DNA of 64,000 nt. It comes from CAZESS01 sp964414415. Lineage in GTDB: Archaea; Thermoplasmatota; E2; UBA202; DSCA01. The notes beneath the pieces were generated by a model. It was given only the letters and a program-made list of their open reading frames with translations. It was not told the origin of the DNA and searched no databases. Of the stretch, positions 1 to 9,200 are shown in pieces. A program made the translations under genes and the position numbers. The stretch's first letter is position 1, and each line of letters begins with the position of its first letter. The stretch lies in contig CAYPWJ010000002.1 of assembly GCA_964414415.1 (NCBI GenBank), forward strand, positions 1 through 64,000, given 5' to 3'.

Positions 1-148
1 GACATCACTCTGGAGTTTGGAACACCAAAATGTCAGTAATTTTGTCCCAAGGCCGGCGTCACCTCAAAAAATATATACTTGCTGCGATATTAAAAGACAG
101 GCGCCACATGCTTCCCAGTAGCCAGTGCTATGCCACAAATAAACAACG

Positions 149-157
149 TTTTTAAAG
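149..157 (+). promoter_or_regulatory. TATA box for the THEP1 NTPase gene
   Basis: TTTTTAAAG lies 23-31 nt before the ATG at 180, so the transcript probably starts at or next to the start codon (leaderless). Nothing coding is recognised in bases 1-148. A second AT-rich element, ATATATACT, sits at 71-79. Confidence 0.6.
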
Positions 158-179
158 CGCCGCCGCATTCATACTGAGA

Positions 180-728
180 ATGGGTATTACACCAAAGATT
201 GGTATCACCGGTATGCCGCATGTCGGTAAAACCGAGGGACTCATCAGCGTTATCAACCGACTTGAAGACGAGTATACCTTCGGCGGCATGATTACCGACG
301 CCATCGAGGAAAATGGAGAACGCGTCGGCTTCAAGGTGATGGACTGGCAGACGAAGCAGGAGGCCGTGTTCGCTCACGTGGACCTCGACACGGTCTACCG
401 GGTCGGCGACTACCGCATTGACATCAAGGTGCTGGAAAAGATCGGTGTCCCGGCCATCGAGCGCGCCGTCGACGACGAAGACACCGACATCATCATCATC
501 GACGAGGTCGGTAAGATGGAGCTGGAGAGCGACGCATTCCGCGACGCGGTCCGCCGCGCGCTTGAAAAAGACAAGCCGCTGCTGCTGACCCTTCACAAAA
601 AATCTCGTGATTCATTGTTGCAGGACATCCGCAACATGGACGACGTCCGCATCCTTGAGATCACATCCGTCAACCGGAACATCCTGCCCTACAAGATAGA
701 CCGGCTTTTGAAAGAAGGCATGCAATGA
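180..728 (+). CDS. THEP1-family nucleoside-triphosphatase
   Basis: This 182-residue P-loop protein resembles the archaeal THEP1 NTPase family, which hydrolyses NTPs with no well-established cellular role. The sequence shows a Walker A motif GMPHVGKT at about residues 11-18 and a Walker B motif IIIIDEVGKMEL near residue 105, followed by the ELES-type helix usual in the family. Length matches the family (about 170-190). The ATG at 180 is supported by a TATA box 23-31 nt upstream. The stop overlaps the Trm1 start by 4 bp (ATGA), so the two are probably translationally coupled. Family assignment is firm; the physiological substrate is unknown. Confidence 0.88.
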   Translation: MGITPKIGITGMPHVGKTEGLISVINRLEDEYTFGGMITDAIEENGERVGFKVMDWQTKQEAVFAHVDLDTVYRVGDYRIDIKVLEKIGVPAIERAVDDEDTDIIIIDEVGKMELESDAFRDAVRRALEKDKPLLLTLHKKSRDSLLQDIRNMDDVRILEITSVNRNILPYKIDRLLKEGMQ

Positions 729-1819
729 GGCAGCGGGAGGGCGCCACTTTTTTCGCGGCACAGCGTGCCGACAGCGAAAAAGGACCATCATCGAGGCGAA
801 CGGGCTTTTACAATCCCGCCATGGCGCTCGACCGCGATCTCTGCGTGCTGCTCTGTGAGCACGCCGCTAGGCGGGGCTGCCGGAGCTTCCTCGATGGGCT
901 GGGCGCCACCGGCATCCGGGGCCTCCGCGTGGCCAACGAGGTCGACGCTGACATCGAGGTCACCGTCAATGATGTCAATCCTGCATCATGCGAGCACATC
1001 AGAGACAACGCGGCGCGCAACGACCTCGCCGTCACGGTCTGCAACGACGACGTCCGGGTGTTGCTCTACAGGCAGCGCTACGACTATGTCGACGTCGACC
1101 CCTACGGCTCGCCGGCTCCGTTCCTCCACGCAGCCATCGACGGGCTCTACCGGCAGGGGTACCTTGCGTTCACGGCGACGGACAAGGCGACCCTGTGCGG
1201 CGTCCACCCGGAGGCATGTCGCCGTCGCTACGACGCAGTCCCGCGGCGCGGCCCGGCGATGAAGGAGCTGGGTCTCCGCATCCTCATCGGCTTTGCAATC
1301 CGAGCCGCAGCCGGCCGTGACTACGGGGCCACGCCGGTGTTCGCCTATTCACATGATCATTACTTCCGCGTCTATCTTCGCCTGCATAAGGGCGCCAGAC
1401 GGGGTAACGAAACGCTGGAGAACATCGGATGGGCCTGGTGGAGCGACGGCTGGCATCTGACGCCGTACGAGGAGCAGCGCGGCAGCCGATGGACCGGCCC
1501 GCTCTGGACCGGCCCGCTCTATGATCCTGACGTCGTCGCCGCGATGCAGCGCATGCTGCCGGACAAGACACCCGCATCGCCACGGACAGCGCGCCGGCTG
1601 CTCGAGAGAATCGCCGGCGAGGTCGAGGCACCGCCGCTGTATTATGAGTCCGGCGAGCTCTGCAGCCGTCACGGCCTGACGCAGCCGCCGATGGATGCCG
1701 TCCTCGAGACGCTCCGCAGCGAGGGCTACCGGGCGACACGGACGCATTTTTGTGACGATGGCATCAAGACGGATGCGCCGGAGCACACGGTTGCAGCGAT
1801 ATATGAGCAGCCGGGTTAA
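725..1819 (+). CDS. trm1: tRNA (guanine(26)-N(2))-dimethyltransferase Trm1
   Basis: This 364-residue SAM-dependent methyltransferase makes m2G/m2,2G at tRNA position 26 in archaea and eukaryotes. A SAM-binding segment (FLDGLGATGIRGLR, about residues 56-69) and the family catalytic motif DVDPYGSP (about 122-129) are visible, and overall length fits archaeal Trm1. The start overlaps the stop of the upstream NTPase gene by 4 bp. Near residues 256-265 the peptide WTGPL is repeated because of a perfect 15-bp tandem duplication at 1490-1519, which is in frame and probably sits in a loop. The stop shares TTAA with the convergent aminotransferase gene. Confidence 0.93.
   Translation: MRQREGATFFAAQRADSEKGPSSRRTGFYNPAMALDRDLCVLLCEHAARRGCRSFLDGLGATGIRGLRVANEVDADIEVTVNDVNPASCEHIRDNAARNDLAVTVCNDDVRVLLYRQRYDYVDVDPYGSPAPFLHAAIDGLYRQGYLAFTATDKATLCGVHPEACRRRYDAVPRRGPAMKELGLRILIGFAIRAAAGRDYGATPVFAYSHDHYFRVYLRLHKGARRGNETLENIGWAWWSDGWHLTPYEEQRGSRWTGPLWTGPLYDPDVVAAMQRMLPDKTPASPRTARRLLERIAGEVEAPPLYYESGELCSRHGLTQPPMDAVLETLRSEGYRATRTHFCDDGIKTDAPEHTVAAIYEQPG
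1490..1519 (+). repeat. Perfect 15-bp tandem duplication inside trm1
   Basis: TGGACCGGCCCGCTC occurs twice head to tail. It keeps the frame and duplicates WTGPL. This is probably a recent slippage event. Confidence 0.9.
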
Positions 1820-3177
1820 CAGGTAGCGTCCCTGGATGCTTCTTTGATTGCCTCGTCCATGATGTCCATGCCTGCATGGATCTGCTCGGTGGAGACGGTC
1901 AACGGCGGAATGTACCGGATGGCTGACTCGCCACAGGAGAGCAGCAGCACGCCTTTTTTGAGCGCTCGTTCCATGATGTCATCCCTGAGCTTGGGTGCGA
2001 ACTCCTTGGTTGAGCGGTCCTTGACGAACTCGGTTGCCTGCATCAGCCCGAGACCGCGGACGTCGCCGATGACGTCGTATTTCTCGGCCATTTCCTCGAA
2101 CCGCTTCCGCATGACGGCGCCCTGCTCGGCGGCGTTGTCAACCAGGCCTTCGTCGTGGATGACGTCGATGGTGGCGAGCGCCGACGCGCATGCGACGGGG
2201 TTGCCGCCGAAGGTGGTGGAATGGGCGCCCTTGACACCGAAATTGTACCGGGCGTTGAGCACGGTGGCCCCGATGGGCATCCCGGACGCGATGGCCTTGG
2301 AGAGCGCCATGACGTCGGGTTCGACGTCGAAGTGCTCGGTGGCGAACAGCTTACCCGTCCTGCCGAAGCCGGCCTGGACTTCGTCGTCGACGAACAGGAT
2401 GCCGTGTTCCTCACTCAGCTTTTTGAGCCGGGGAAAGAACGAGGCCGGCGGCACGATGTAGCCGCCTTCCCCCTGCACCGGCTCGACGAAGATGGCCGCC
2501 ATCTCGTCCGCAGGGACGTATTTGTGGAACATCTCGTCGATGTAGTCGATGACGCGGTTGACGAGCTCGTCCGGCTCTGCATAGCCATCGATGTGGAACA
2601 CGTTGCGGTAGGGATTTGGGTACGGCACGTGGACGATGCCGGGCATCCAGGGAAAAAAATGCTGTTTCTGGACGACTTTGCTCGCTGTGAGCCCCACGGC
2701 GCCCATCGTCCGGCCGTGGAACGCGCCGATGAAGCCAAGCACGAACTTCCGGCGGGTGCTCCATCGCGCCAGCTTGATGGCCGCCTCGACGGCCTCGGCG
2801 CCGCTGTTGCCGAAGTAGACTTTTTTGTCAAATGTGCCAGGCGTTATCTCGGTGAGCCGCCGCGCCAGCTTGACCTGCATGTCGTAGTAGAAGTCGGTGC
2901 CGGCGAAGTGCAGAAACCGGTCTGCCTGGCTCTTGATGGCCTCGATCACCCGGGGATGACAGTGACCGGTGTTGGTGACGCCGATACCGGACGTAAAATC
3001 GAGGAACCGGTTGCCGTCGACGTCCTCGAAGACAACGTTCTTGGCCTGCTCCGCAACGGCCGGGGCTGCCTTGGTGGTGGTGGCCAGGTATTCGTCGTCT
3101 CCCTCGATGATTTTCTTTCCCTTGGGTCCAGGTAGCGATGTCTTCACCTCTGGCTGTGCTTCGTTTCCGGTTATCAT
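1816..3177 (-). CDS. Class III PLP-dependent aminotransferase (ornithine/4-aminobutyrate aminotransferase or amino-acid racemase type)
   Basis: This 453-residue fold-type I PLP enzyme belongs to the group of archaeal proteins annotated as 4-aminobutyrate or ornithine aminotransferases, some of which act as amino-acid racemases. Visible signatures are GIGVTNTGHCHP, the GNSGAEAVEAA phosphate-binding loop, DEVQAGFGRTG, and the Schiff-base lysine in ALSKAIASG (Lys294). I chose the ATG at 3177 rather than the upstream in-frame start because the 43 extra residues are low-complexity and a TATA box lies 23-30 nt before 3177. Substrate specificity cannot be read from sequence. It is transcribed divergently from the S3Ae gene and shares its stop bases with trm1. 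Confidence 0.88.
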   Translation of the reverse strand: MITGNEAQPEVKTSLPGPKGKKIIEGDDEYLATTTKAAPAVAEQAKNVVFEDVDGNRFLDFTSGIGVTNTGHCHPRVIEAIKSQADRFLHFAGTDFYYDMQVKLARRLTEITPGTFDKKVYFGNSGAEAVEAAIKLARWSTRRKFVLGFIGAFHGRTMGAVGLTASKVVQKQHFFPWMPGIVHVPYPNPYRNVFHIDGYAEPDELVNRVIDYIDEMFHKYVPADEMAAIFVEPVQGEGGYIVPPASFFPRLKKLSEEHGILFVDDEVQAGFGRTGKLFATEHFDVEPDVMALSKAIASGMPIGATVLNARYNFGVKGAHSTTFGGNPVACASALATIDVIHDEGLVDNAAEQGAVMRKRFEEMAEKYDVIGDVRGLGLMQATEFVKDRSTKEFAPKLRDDIMERALKKGVLLLSCGESAIRYIPPLTVSTEQIHAGMDIMDEAIKEASRDATC

Positions 3178-3199
3178 GATGCTTCGAATGCCCTGTCGC

Positions 3200-3207
3200 T
3201 TTAAAAA
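3200..3207 (-). promoter_or_regulatory. TATA box for the class III aminotransferase
   Basis: On the minus strand TTTTTAAA lies 23-30 nt before the ATG at 3177. This supports that start and a leaderless or nearly leaderless mRNA. Confidence 0.55.
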
Positions 3208-3334
3208 TCTATGCGCCCGCAGATGCAGCTGCCCGCCTGCATCGGCCCTCGATCGTCCCGGCGGTGGCGCACCACGATTGGAGCCTCCCGCCGCCCGGCG
3301 TTCCATGGTTGACCCCTGTCTCCCGCACCAATTC

Positions 3335-3345
3335 TTTTAAATAAA
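3335..3345 (+). promoter_or_regulatory. TATA box for rps3ae
   Basis: TTTTAAATAAA lies 21-31 nt before the ATG at 3366; no ribosome-binding site intervenes. It is divergent from the aminotransferase promoter in the same 188-bp spacer. Confidence 0.6.
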
Positions 3346-3365
3346 GGCGCTCTATTACATCCCCG

Positions 3366-4280
3366 ATGCCACGGGAACGACTCAGACGAAAGAAGAAAGC
3401 AAAGGAATGGTACACCGTGCTCGCGCCGCAGCTGTTCGGCAAGGCAAAGGTAGCCGAGACCATCGCCGATGACCCCGACAAGACCATCGGCCGGAACGTC
3501 GAAGTGTCGCTGCAGGATCTCACCAATGACTTCTCCAAGTCACACATCAAGCTCACCTTCAAAATCATGGAAACCACCGGTCACGAGGCACACACCATCT
3601 TCGTCGGCCACTCGCTCACCGCCGACTACGTCAAGCGGATGAGCCGCCGCCACCGCGCCAAGGTCGACGCGGTCTTCAACGTGGAAACAAAGGACGGCGT
3701 CCGCATGCGCCTGAAGCCATCGGCGCTTGCCGGCAAACGCCTGCAGAGCTCCCAGAAGCAGGCCATCCGCAGCATCATCATCGAGACGATGCAGGACGAG
3801 GCATCCAGCCACCGGTTCAGCCAGTTCGTCAAGCTCATGCTGGACGGCGACCTCGGCAAACGGGCCTACAAGGAATCCAAGCGCATCTACCCGGTGAAAC
3901 GCGTCGAGGTCTACAAGTCCGAAATCATGGAGATTCCCAAGGTCAAGGCGATCGCCGAGGAGGAGGCACAGCGCGCCGCCGAGGCAGCAGCGGAGGAAGA
4001 AGAGGAAGAAGCCGCCGAGGAGCCAGCCGAGGAAGGCGAAGCACCAGAAGAGGCAGAGACGGAAGCAGCGGAACCAGCGGAGCCGGAGGAAGCAGAACCA
4101 GCCTCAGAAACCGAAGAGGAAACAGAAGCAACTGAGACGCCGGAGGAACATGAACCCGAGGCGACAACCGACCAGGAAGAACCGGAAGAAACAACGGAAG
4201 AAGAACCAGCAGCGGATGCAGAGCCAGAAGCTGAAGAGCCCGAGGCCTCCGACGAAGAAAAACGAAAGGACAGCGGTTAA
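3366..4280 (+). CDS. rps3ae: 30S ribosomal protein S3Ae with long acidic C-terminal tail
   Basis: Residues 1 to about 195 are a typical archaeal/eukaryotic S3Ae: a basic start (RLRRKKKAKEW), then WYTVLAPQLFG, GRNVEVSLQDL, and the conserved VKRVEVYKSE near the end. The family normally stops near 200 residues. Here about 110 more residues follow, composed almost only of Glu, Ala, Pro and Thr, and ending in DEEKRKDSG. The tail is in frame with GC-rich codons like the rest of the gene, so it does not look like a sequencing frameshift. Its function is unknown; an rRNA- or cation-interaction role would be speculative. The stop shares TTAA with the convergent NOG1-like gene. Confidence 0.93.
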   Translation: MPRERLRRKKKAKEWYTVLAPQLFGKAKVAETIADDPDKTIGRNVEVSLQDLTNDFSKSHIKLTFKIMETTGHEAHTIFVGHSLTADYVKRMSRRHRAKVDAVFNVETKDGVRMRLKPSALAGKRLQSSQKQAIRSIIIETMQDEASSHRFSQFVKLMLDGDLGKRAYKESKRIYPVKRVEVYKSEIMEIPKVKAIAEEEAQRAAEAAAEEEEEEAAEEPAEEGEAPEEAETEAAEPAEPEEAEPASETEEETEATETPEEHEPEATTDQEEPEETTEEEPAADAEPEAEEPEASDEEKRKDSG

Positions 4281-5185
4281 AGGGCCAGCGCCTCTTTCAT
4301 TTTTTCCAAAAGTGTTTCCACGCCCTCCCCGGTAGCAGATGACACCCGTAAATACGGTCTGCCATGCTCCGACAGGTCGGCCTTACCGTCGACGACGATG
4401 ACCGGCAACGCTGTTTCTCTTTTGATGCTCTCCAGCAGCTGTTCCTGCGCCCCGAGCGGGTAGCCGCACCTGGACGTCGGGTCAAACATGAACACGATGA
4501 CATCCGCCAGATGCGTTATGGCAGCCACCGCCTGCTTCTCCACCGGGTTTTTCTCCGAGGCAGGCCGGTCAAACAACCCCGGAGCCTCCACCACCTGCAC
4601 GGGATGCTCGACGTAGCGCCGCTGCACGGTGAAGTGGCCCACCTCCAGGCCGGTCGTGGTAAAGGGATACGGAGCGACCTCCGGCTTCGCCCGTGACAGC
4701 CGACGCAGCAGCGACGACTTCCCCACGTTGGGATACCCCACCAGCACGACCGTCGGCATGTCGACATCGATGTCCGGGATACGCGATATCGTCCGCCGGG
4801 CGTCCCTGAGAAACGCTATCTGTTCATCGACATCGTGCATCACCGACGCCATCCGTCCAAAGGCAGCCGACACGTCAACCTCCTTCCCCCGCCTTTTTTT
4901 CAGGGTGGCCCTTGCCACACTCCGGCATCTTTTACGCGCGCCGTCGACGGCGCCGAGCGCCTGCCGAAGCCCGTCGAGGCCCACCGCTGCATCCAGCACC
5001 TCCCGGTAAAACGGGTGCAGCTGACCGAAGCTGGGGAATCCCTTGACATATCGCTGCAGCTCCCGGGTGATGACGTCACGGGCGCGCCGTATCTTCTGCC
5101 GGGCGTCGGGGCTGCCCTTGGTCGCCCGACGGAAGGCACGGTCGACGAGTTCATCAGCTGACACAATCCAGGGAAGCTGGAACAT
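4277..5185 (-). CDS. NOG1/OBG-type GTPase
   Basis: This 302-residue GTPase has the Nog1 layout: an N-terminal helical region of about 145 residues, then a G domain with G1 GYPNVGKSS (about 149-157), a TTT switch, and the family hallmark PGLFDRP. Nog1 proteins act in large ribosomal subunit assembly. The G domain is unusual: G3 reads EAPG instead of DTPG, and G4 reads DGKADL instead of NKxD, so nucleotide specificity or hydrolysis may be altered. G5-like SSATGEG is kept. It is convergent with rps3ae (4-bp stop overlap) and divergent from the winged-helix/ribK pair. Confidence 0.87.
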   Translation of the reverse strand: MFQLPWIVSADELVDRAFRRATKGSPDARQKIRRARDVITRELQRYVKGFPSFGQLHPFYREVLDAAVGLDGLRQALGAVDGARKRCRSVARATLKKRRGKEVDVSAAFGRMASVMHDVDEQIAFLRDARRTISRIPDIDVDMPTVVLVGYPNVGKSSLLRRLSRAKPEVAPYPFTTTGLEVGHFTVQRRYVEHPVQVVEAPGLFDRPASEKNPVEKQAVAAITHLADVIVFMFDPTSRCGYPLGAQEQLLESIKRETALPVIVVDGKADLSEHGRPYLRVSSATGEGVETLLEKMKEALAL

Positions 5186-5231
5186 GACAAAGTTTATCTA
5201 ATCCCGACAAATTAATGTATCGGTAATATCC

Positions 5232-5480
5232 ATGGATACAACGACCGAGGGATTCATTCTTGCGAACAAGTTCCGGAAAGCTGTCTTCGTCGAGGTCGCC
5301 ACTGGCGAGCAATCCTCCAAGGTCATCGCAAAAAAACACCATCTTGTCCCCCAGATGGTCGCCAACGCGATAGCAGACCTTGAGGACAAAGACATTCTCG
5401 CTGAGGAGGACGGCACGCTGACGCTTACCGAGCACGGAGAAAAAGTCTACGCCGACATGCGCAGCAGAGACGTGCTCTGA
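5232..5480 (+). CDS. Small winged-helix DNA-binding protein, likely regulator linked to ribK
   Basis: This 82-residue protein has helix-turn-helix character (KVIAKKHHLVPQMVANAIADLEDK) followed by a wing and terminal helix (LAEEDGTLTLTEHGEKVYADM). In many archaea such a domain is fused to the N-terminus of CTP-dependent riboflavin kinase, giving the bifunctional regulator RbkR. Here the two are separate reading frames with a single nucleotide between the TGA and the next ATG. I infer a riboflavin-related or autoregulatory DNA-binding role; the fold assignment is by eye. Confidence 0.65.
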   Translation: MDTTTEGFILANKFRKAVFVEVATGEQSSKVIAKKHHLVPQMVANAIADLEDKDILAEEDGTLTLTEHGEKVYADMRSRDVL

Positions 5481-5481
5481 C

Positions 5482-5877
5482 ATGCAGATAACCGGGACGG
5501 TCACAACCGGCAGGGGCGAGGGACACGCCTACCTCGCCAGACCCGGCTACCGGCGGCAGTTCCAGCAACGCTTCGCCATGACGCCGTTCCCCGGCACGCT
5601 CAACCTCAAGCTGCACGGCGAGGACAGCACACGCTTCACTTCTCTGCAGAAGCGGCAGGGCATCCAGCTTTCCGGCTTCAAGGAAGACGGCAGGACATTC
5701 GGCTCCGTGACGTGTTTCCCCTGCCGCGTCAACGATGCCCTCGACGGCGTCGTCGTCATCCCCGAGAAAAGCGTCTATGACGACGTGCTGGAAGTCGTTG
5801 CCGACGTCTGCCTTCGCGACGCGCTCGACCTGCAGGACGGCGACCTCGTTACCGTGGAGGTGCCCCCCGAGCGCTAG
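5482..5877 (+). CDS. ribK: CTP-dependent riboflavin kinase
   Basis: The 131-residue protein matches the archaeal RibK cradle-loop barrel family, which makes FMN from riboflavin using CTP. Visible motifs are the N-terminal GTVTTGRGEGHAYL, the central TPFPGTLNLKL (about 34-44), the FPCRV strand, and the C-terminal LRDALDLQDGDLVTVEV. Length is that of the stand-alone kinase. It follows the winged-helix gene by one base, so the two are almost certainly cotranscribed. The stop shares CTAG with the small convergent zinc-ribbon gene. Confidence 0.92.
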   Translation: MQITGTVTTGRGEGHAYLARPGYRRQFQQRFAMTPFPGTLNLKLHGEDSTRFTSLQKRQGIQLSGFKEDGRTFGSVTCFPCRVNDALDGVVVIPEKSVYDDVLEVVADVCLRDALDLQDGDLVTVEVPPER

Positions 5878-6032
5878 CTCAGCACGACCGACGAAAAATA
5901 CAGGTACTCGAAGTCGTAATACTCGCTGCTCTCCATTGCTGTCTCATGGCCACAGTATGGACACACCCAGCAGGTCTTCCGGCCGAAAGCGAACTGCCGC
6001 ATCACTTTGCTGCATCGCGGGCATACATGCAT
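5874..6032 (-). CDS. Small zinc-ribbon protein
   Basis: A 52-residue open frame starts MHVCPRCSKVMRQF. It carries two cysteine pairs, CPRC (residues 4-7) and CPYCGHE (24-30), plus Cys21, which together fit a minimal zinc ribbon; the tail is acidic and aromatic (EYYDFEYLYF). A GGAGGG-like ribosome-binding site precedes the ATG by about 8 nt and a TTTATATATC element lies about 40 nt upstream, so it is probably a real gene despite its size. Function is unknown. The stop bases overlap ribK by 4 bp. Confidence 0.7.
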   Translation of the reverse strand: MHVCPRCSKVMRQFAFGRKTCWVCPYCGHETAMESSEYYDFEYLYFSSVVLS

Positions 6033-6120
6033 TGGTGGTTCCCTCCCCACGCTCCAAGCACGCTGAAGATATATAAAACCTGATGATTTTATAGAAAAAA
6101 GAAAAGAGGAAAAAAGGGGA

Positions 6121-6282
6121 TCAGGCGTTGTGCGACAGCAGATACACCCGCATCATGGCTCGCATCCAGTCCTCGTTCACCGGCCGTACATCCTCGCCGT
6201 CCGCCCGGGCCTCCTGCATCGCCGAGGCGATCCGTATCGTCCGCAGCAGCGATTTTCTCAGCAGCGCGGCCTTCATTTTCAT
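6121..6282 (-). CDS. Small basic hypothetical protein, coupled to the repeat-protein gene
   Basis: A 53-residue frame starts MKMKAALLRKSLLRTIR and ends in RVYLLSHNA. Its ATG overlaps the TGA of the large upstream exported-protein gene (ATGA), and a GGAGGTGG ribosome-binding site lies just before it inside that gene's last codons. This spacing is that of a translationally coupled cistron. No family is recognised and there is no signal peptide. It could be an accessory factor for the exported protein, but that is inference from position only. Confidence 0.5.
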   Translation of the reverse strand: MKMKAALLRKSLLRTIRIASAMQEARADGEDVRPVNEDWMRAMMRVYLLSHNA

Positions 6283-9200
6283 TGCTCCACCTCCTCGAGC
6301 GATACCTGGATGTCGTTCCACTGCATCCCCTCGACGTTGCCGGCGCGGTCGACGCTGTAGAACTCTATCTCGTATTTCCCCATTGGCTCGACGCCGTATA
6401 TTTCTCCTAACGCAGGCAGATCTATCGGGTTATATGGATGCTGGTCGTTCCATACGCCGTATTCCTTCCAGTTGAAGAGCATGTCCCATCTGCCGTCATC
6501 TTCATCCCATTTGAATATCCGGTAGTAGGTGTGCGCGACGCCGGAGGCACCGGGAATCGGATAGTCCGTAGCGGCGAGCGTTATCAGCGTTTCGTCGGTG
6601 ATGTGATGCAGCAGGTATTCGCCGTCCTCATACAGTGTTTCGTTGTAGACGTATCCGTGGAATTTCTTTACCGTGACCGGCGGCTCGTTCGTGATGTCGG
6701 TGGTCTCCCACGCCGTGGCCCGCGCTCCCTCACTGGAGGATATCGTGACGGTGTTGTTCAGCACGGTTCCCGTCTCTAGGCCGTAGTTGACGCGTGCTCG
6801 TACGATCAACGTGTAGGGGACGCCTTCAGGCAGATCTCCAAAGGCCCATGTGACGTGGCTCCCGTCCACCGTGGGCGTGACGGACGACGTCGGAAGCGGC
6901 TCGTCGACTTGGTAGAGGACAAAGGACTCATAGGTGACCCCGTCGGGCAGCGTATCGTTTATGACCACGCCGGTCGCGGTTCCACTTCCGGCGTTCCAGA
7001 ACGTGATGGTATACTTGAGCAGGAACGTCGGCTCCACAGGGTCGACATTGTCGGTTTTCTCTATTATGAACTCAGGGTCAGCCAGCTCGGGAATCGGGTC
7101 CACCCGTGTTGGCTCGGCGTCGCTGTCGCTGGCATCCTCCTCGGAGGATACGTCGACGTAGTTCCATATGAGCACTCGCTCCGTCAGATCCGTTATCCGC
7201 ACCGTCGTCTCAATCCTGAAGGTGACAGTGCTTCCTACAGGAAGGCTGTCGACCGTCCAGGTGATCGTGTCGCCGTTGTCCGCACCGTCGTCTGCATCGT
7301 TGATGACGAGCATCGATTCGTTGTAGTCGTCGACGACGACCACGTTGGTCAGGTCGACGTCGCCGGTGTTCTGCACCACGATGGTATAGTTCAACGTGTC
7401 GCCCTCTGTGACCGGATCGGCTGAATCCGCCTTGGTGACCGAGACCGCTGGGGCGACGACGGAAACCGAGGCGCTGTCGCTGTCGGTTACCTCTGTTCCC
7501 TCGGTATCCTCTCCTGTGACGGTCACGGTGTTGACCTGGTCCGCGGTCGGATTCGTGGTATATTGATCGGTCCATGTTTCCCCGGGATTGAGGCTGACGC
7601 CGGACGCGAGCGTTCCTTCCAAATCGTCTATGACGCTGACGCTGTCCAGGGCAACATCTCCCGTATTTTCGACAACGATGGTCCAGACAACCGTGTCGCC
7701 ACTAAAGACAGCGGTCGGCGAGGCAGTCTTGGTGACGGATATCTCAGGTATAAGCAGGATACCGTTGAGTGTGGCGGTGTCGTGGTCGTCGCCCTCGCCA
7801 TCGTTGGGGCTGCTGTNNNNNNNNNNNNNNNNNNNNNNNNNNNNNNNNNNNNNNNNNNNNNNNNNNNNNNNNNNNNNNNNNNNNNNNNNNNNNNNNNNNN
7901 NNNNNNNNNNNNNNNNGACGTTGGGGTCGGTATCGTTGACTTCTTTGGTGAGCTCCAGGTCGATTTGCTGGCCGTTGAGTGTGGCGGTGTCGTGGTCGTC
8001 GCCCTCGCCATCGTTGGGGCTGCTGTCGCTGTCGGGCTGGTCAGCGGCGGTGACTTCAGCCTCGTTGGTGATGCTGCCTGTGTTGTCGACGGTGGCGTTC
8101 AACATGAGATGGGCGGTGGTGCCCGCTGTGAGGGTGCTGATGGTCCAGATGTCGGGGCTGTAGGAGCCAATGTCGGCGTGGGAGCTATGGTAGCTGAGCC
8201 CGGTGGGGAGAGCATCGGTGACGTCGATGCCGGTGGCGGTGCTGGAGCCCTGGTTGGTTACGTTGATGTAGAAGGTGATGGTGCTGCCGACGTTGGGGTC
8301 GGTATCGTTGACTTCTTTGGTGAGCTCCAGGTCGATTTGCTGGGGCTGCTCTATTTCCACTGCATAGTCTTCCACTTCTCCATCTGATGCCGAACCCGTG
8401 TAGGATAACCCAGTTGTGCTGCTAAAACGGAAACGGGCAAAAGTTGTACCTTGTGTAGCGTCGTGGGGCACTGAGAAGGTTAATGAATTTAGCCCAGAGT
8501 TTAAGGGTTTATCATGAAAAATCTGCTCGCCGTTGTCTGCCCAGTCTCCGTCGCGGTTGAAATCAAGCCAAGCGTTCAGATGCCCGCCTGCAGATGCTGT
8601 TACGTCGACGCTTGCTGTTGTTTCGAGTACCAACGAAGTTGTGAACACCACACCGTCCTCATCATCGTTGCCGTCAAGGATGTCGTCACCGGTAGCATCT
8701 ACATTTGGCTGACCATCTGTTTCTGCATCTACATCCTCTCCGAGATGCGGATTATTAACCACAATTGTATGTCTGGCTCCGTTGCTCTCAATGAAAGTGG
8801 AATAGCTGTCGGGGGCATCACCGTAATCAACTAGGTTTGCAGGAGGAATATCCACATTTTCGTTATCATTTTTGCCAGGGGAGTTATGGGCACTAACAAC
8901 CCTACAAGTAAATGGATCTCCGCCGTGGCCACTGACGTCCATACTCATCTCATAGACCATGGCCCATTCCCAGTCATAAGTACTGCTATAGGTAGGCCAT
9001 CCTTCATCGGTTGCATCGTTGTCGCTATCTCCATCAGGTGATTTCCAATCCGAACTGCTGGTCCGGGTTCCCTCGATAGTGACGTCCCATGTACCGGTAT
9101 TTAGGTTGTATTGGAGAGAGCTTGCGGAAACTAGGCCGGGTGGTGGACTCCCCCCGCCCGTACTCCCGTCGTTAGGACCGGAGAGCCAATCTGCTTCATC

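Noticed and set aside
2155..3135. A 326-codon plus-strand frame opposite the aminotransferase
   Set aside because: Antisense shadow without recognisable motifs or a promoter.
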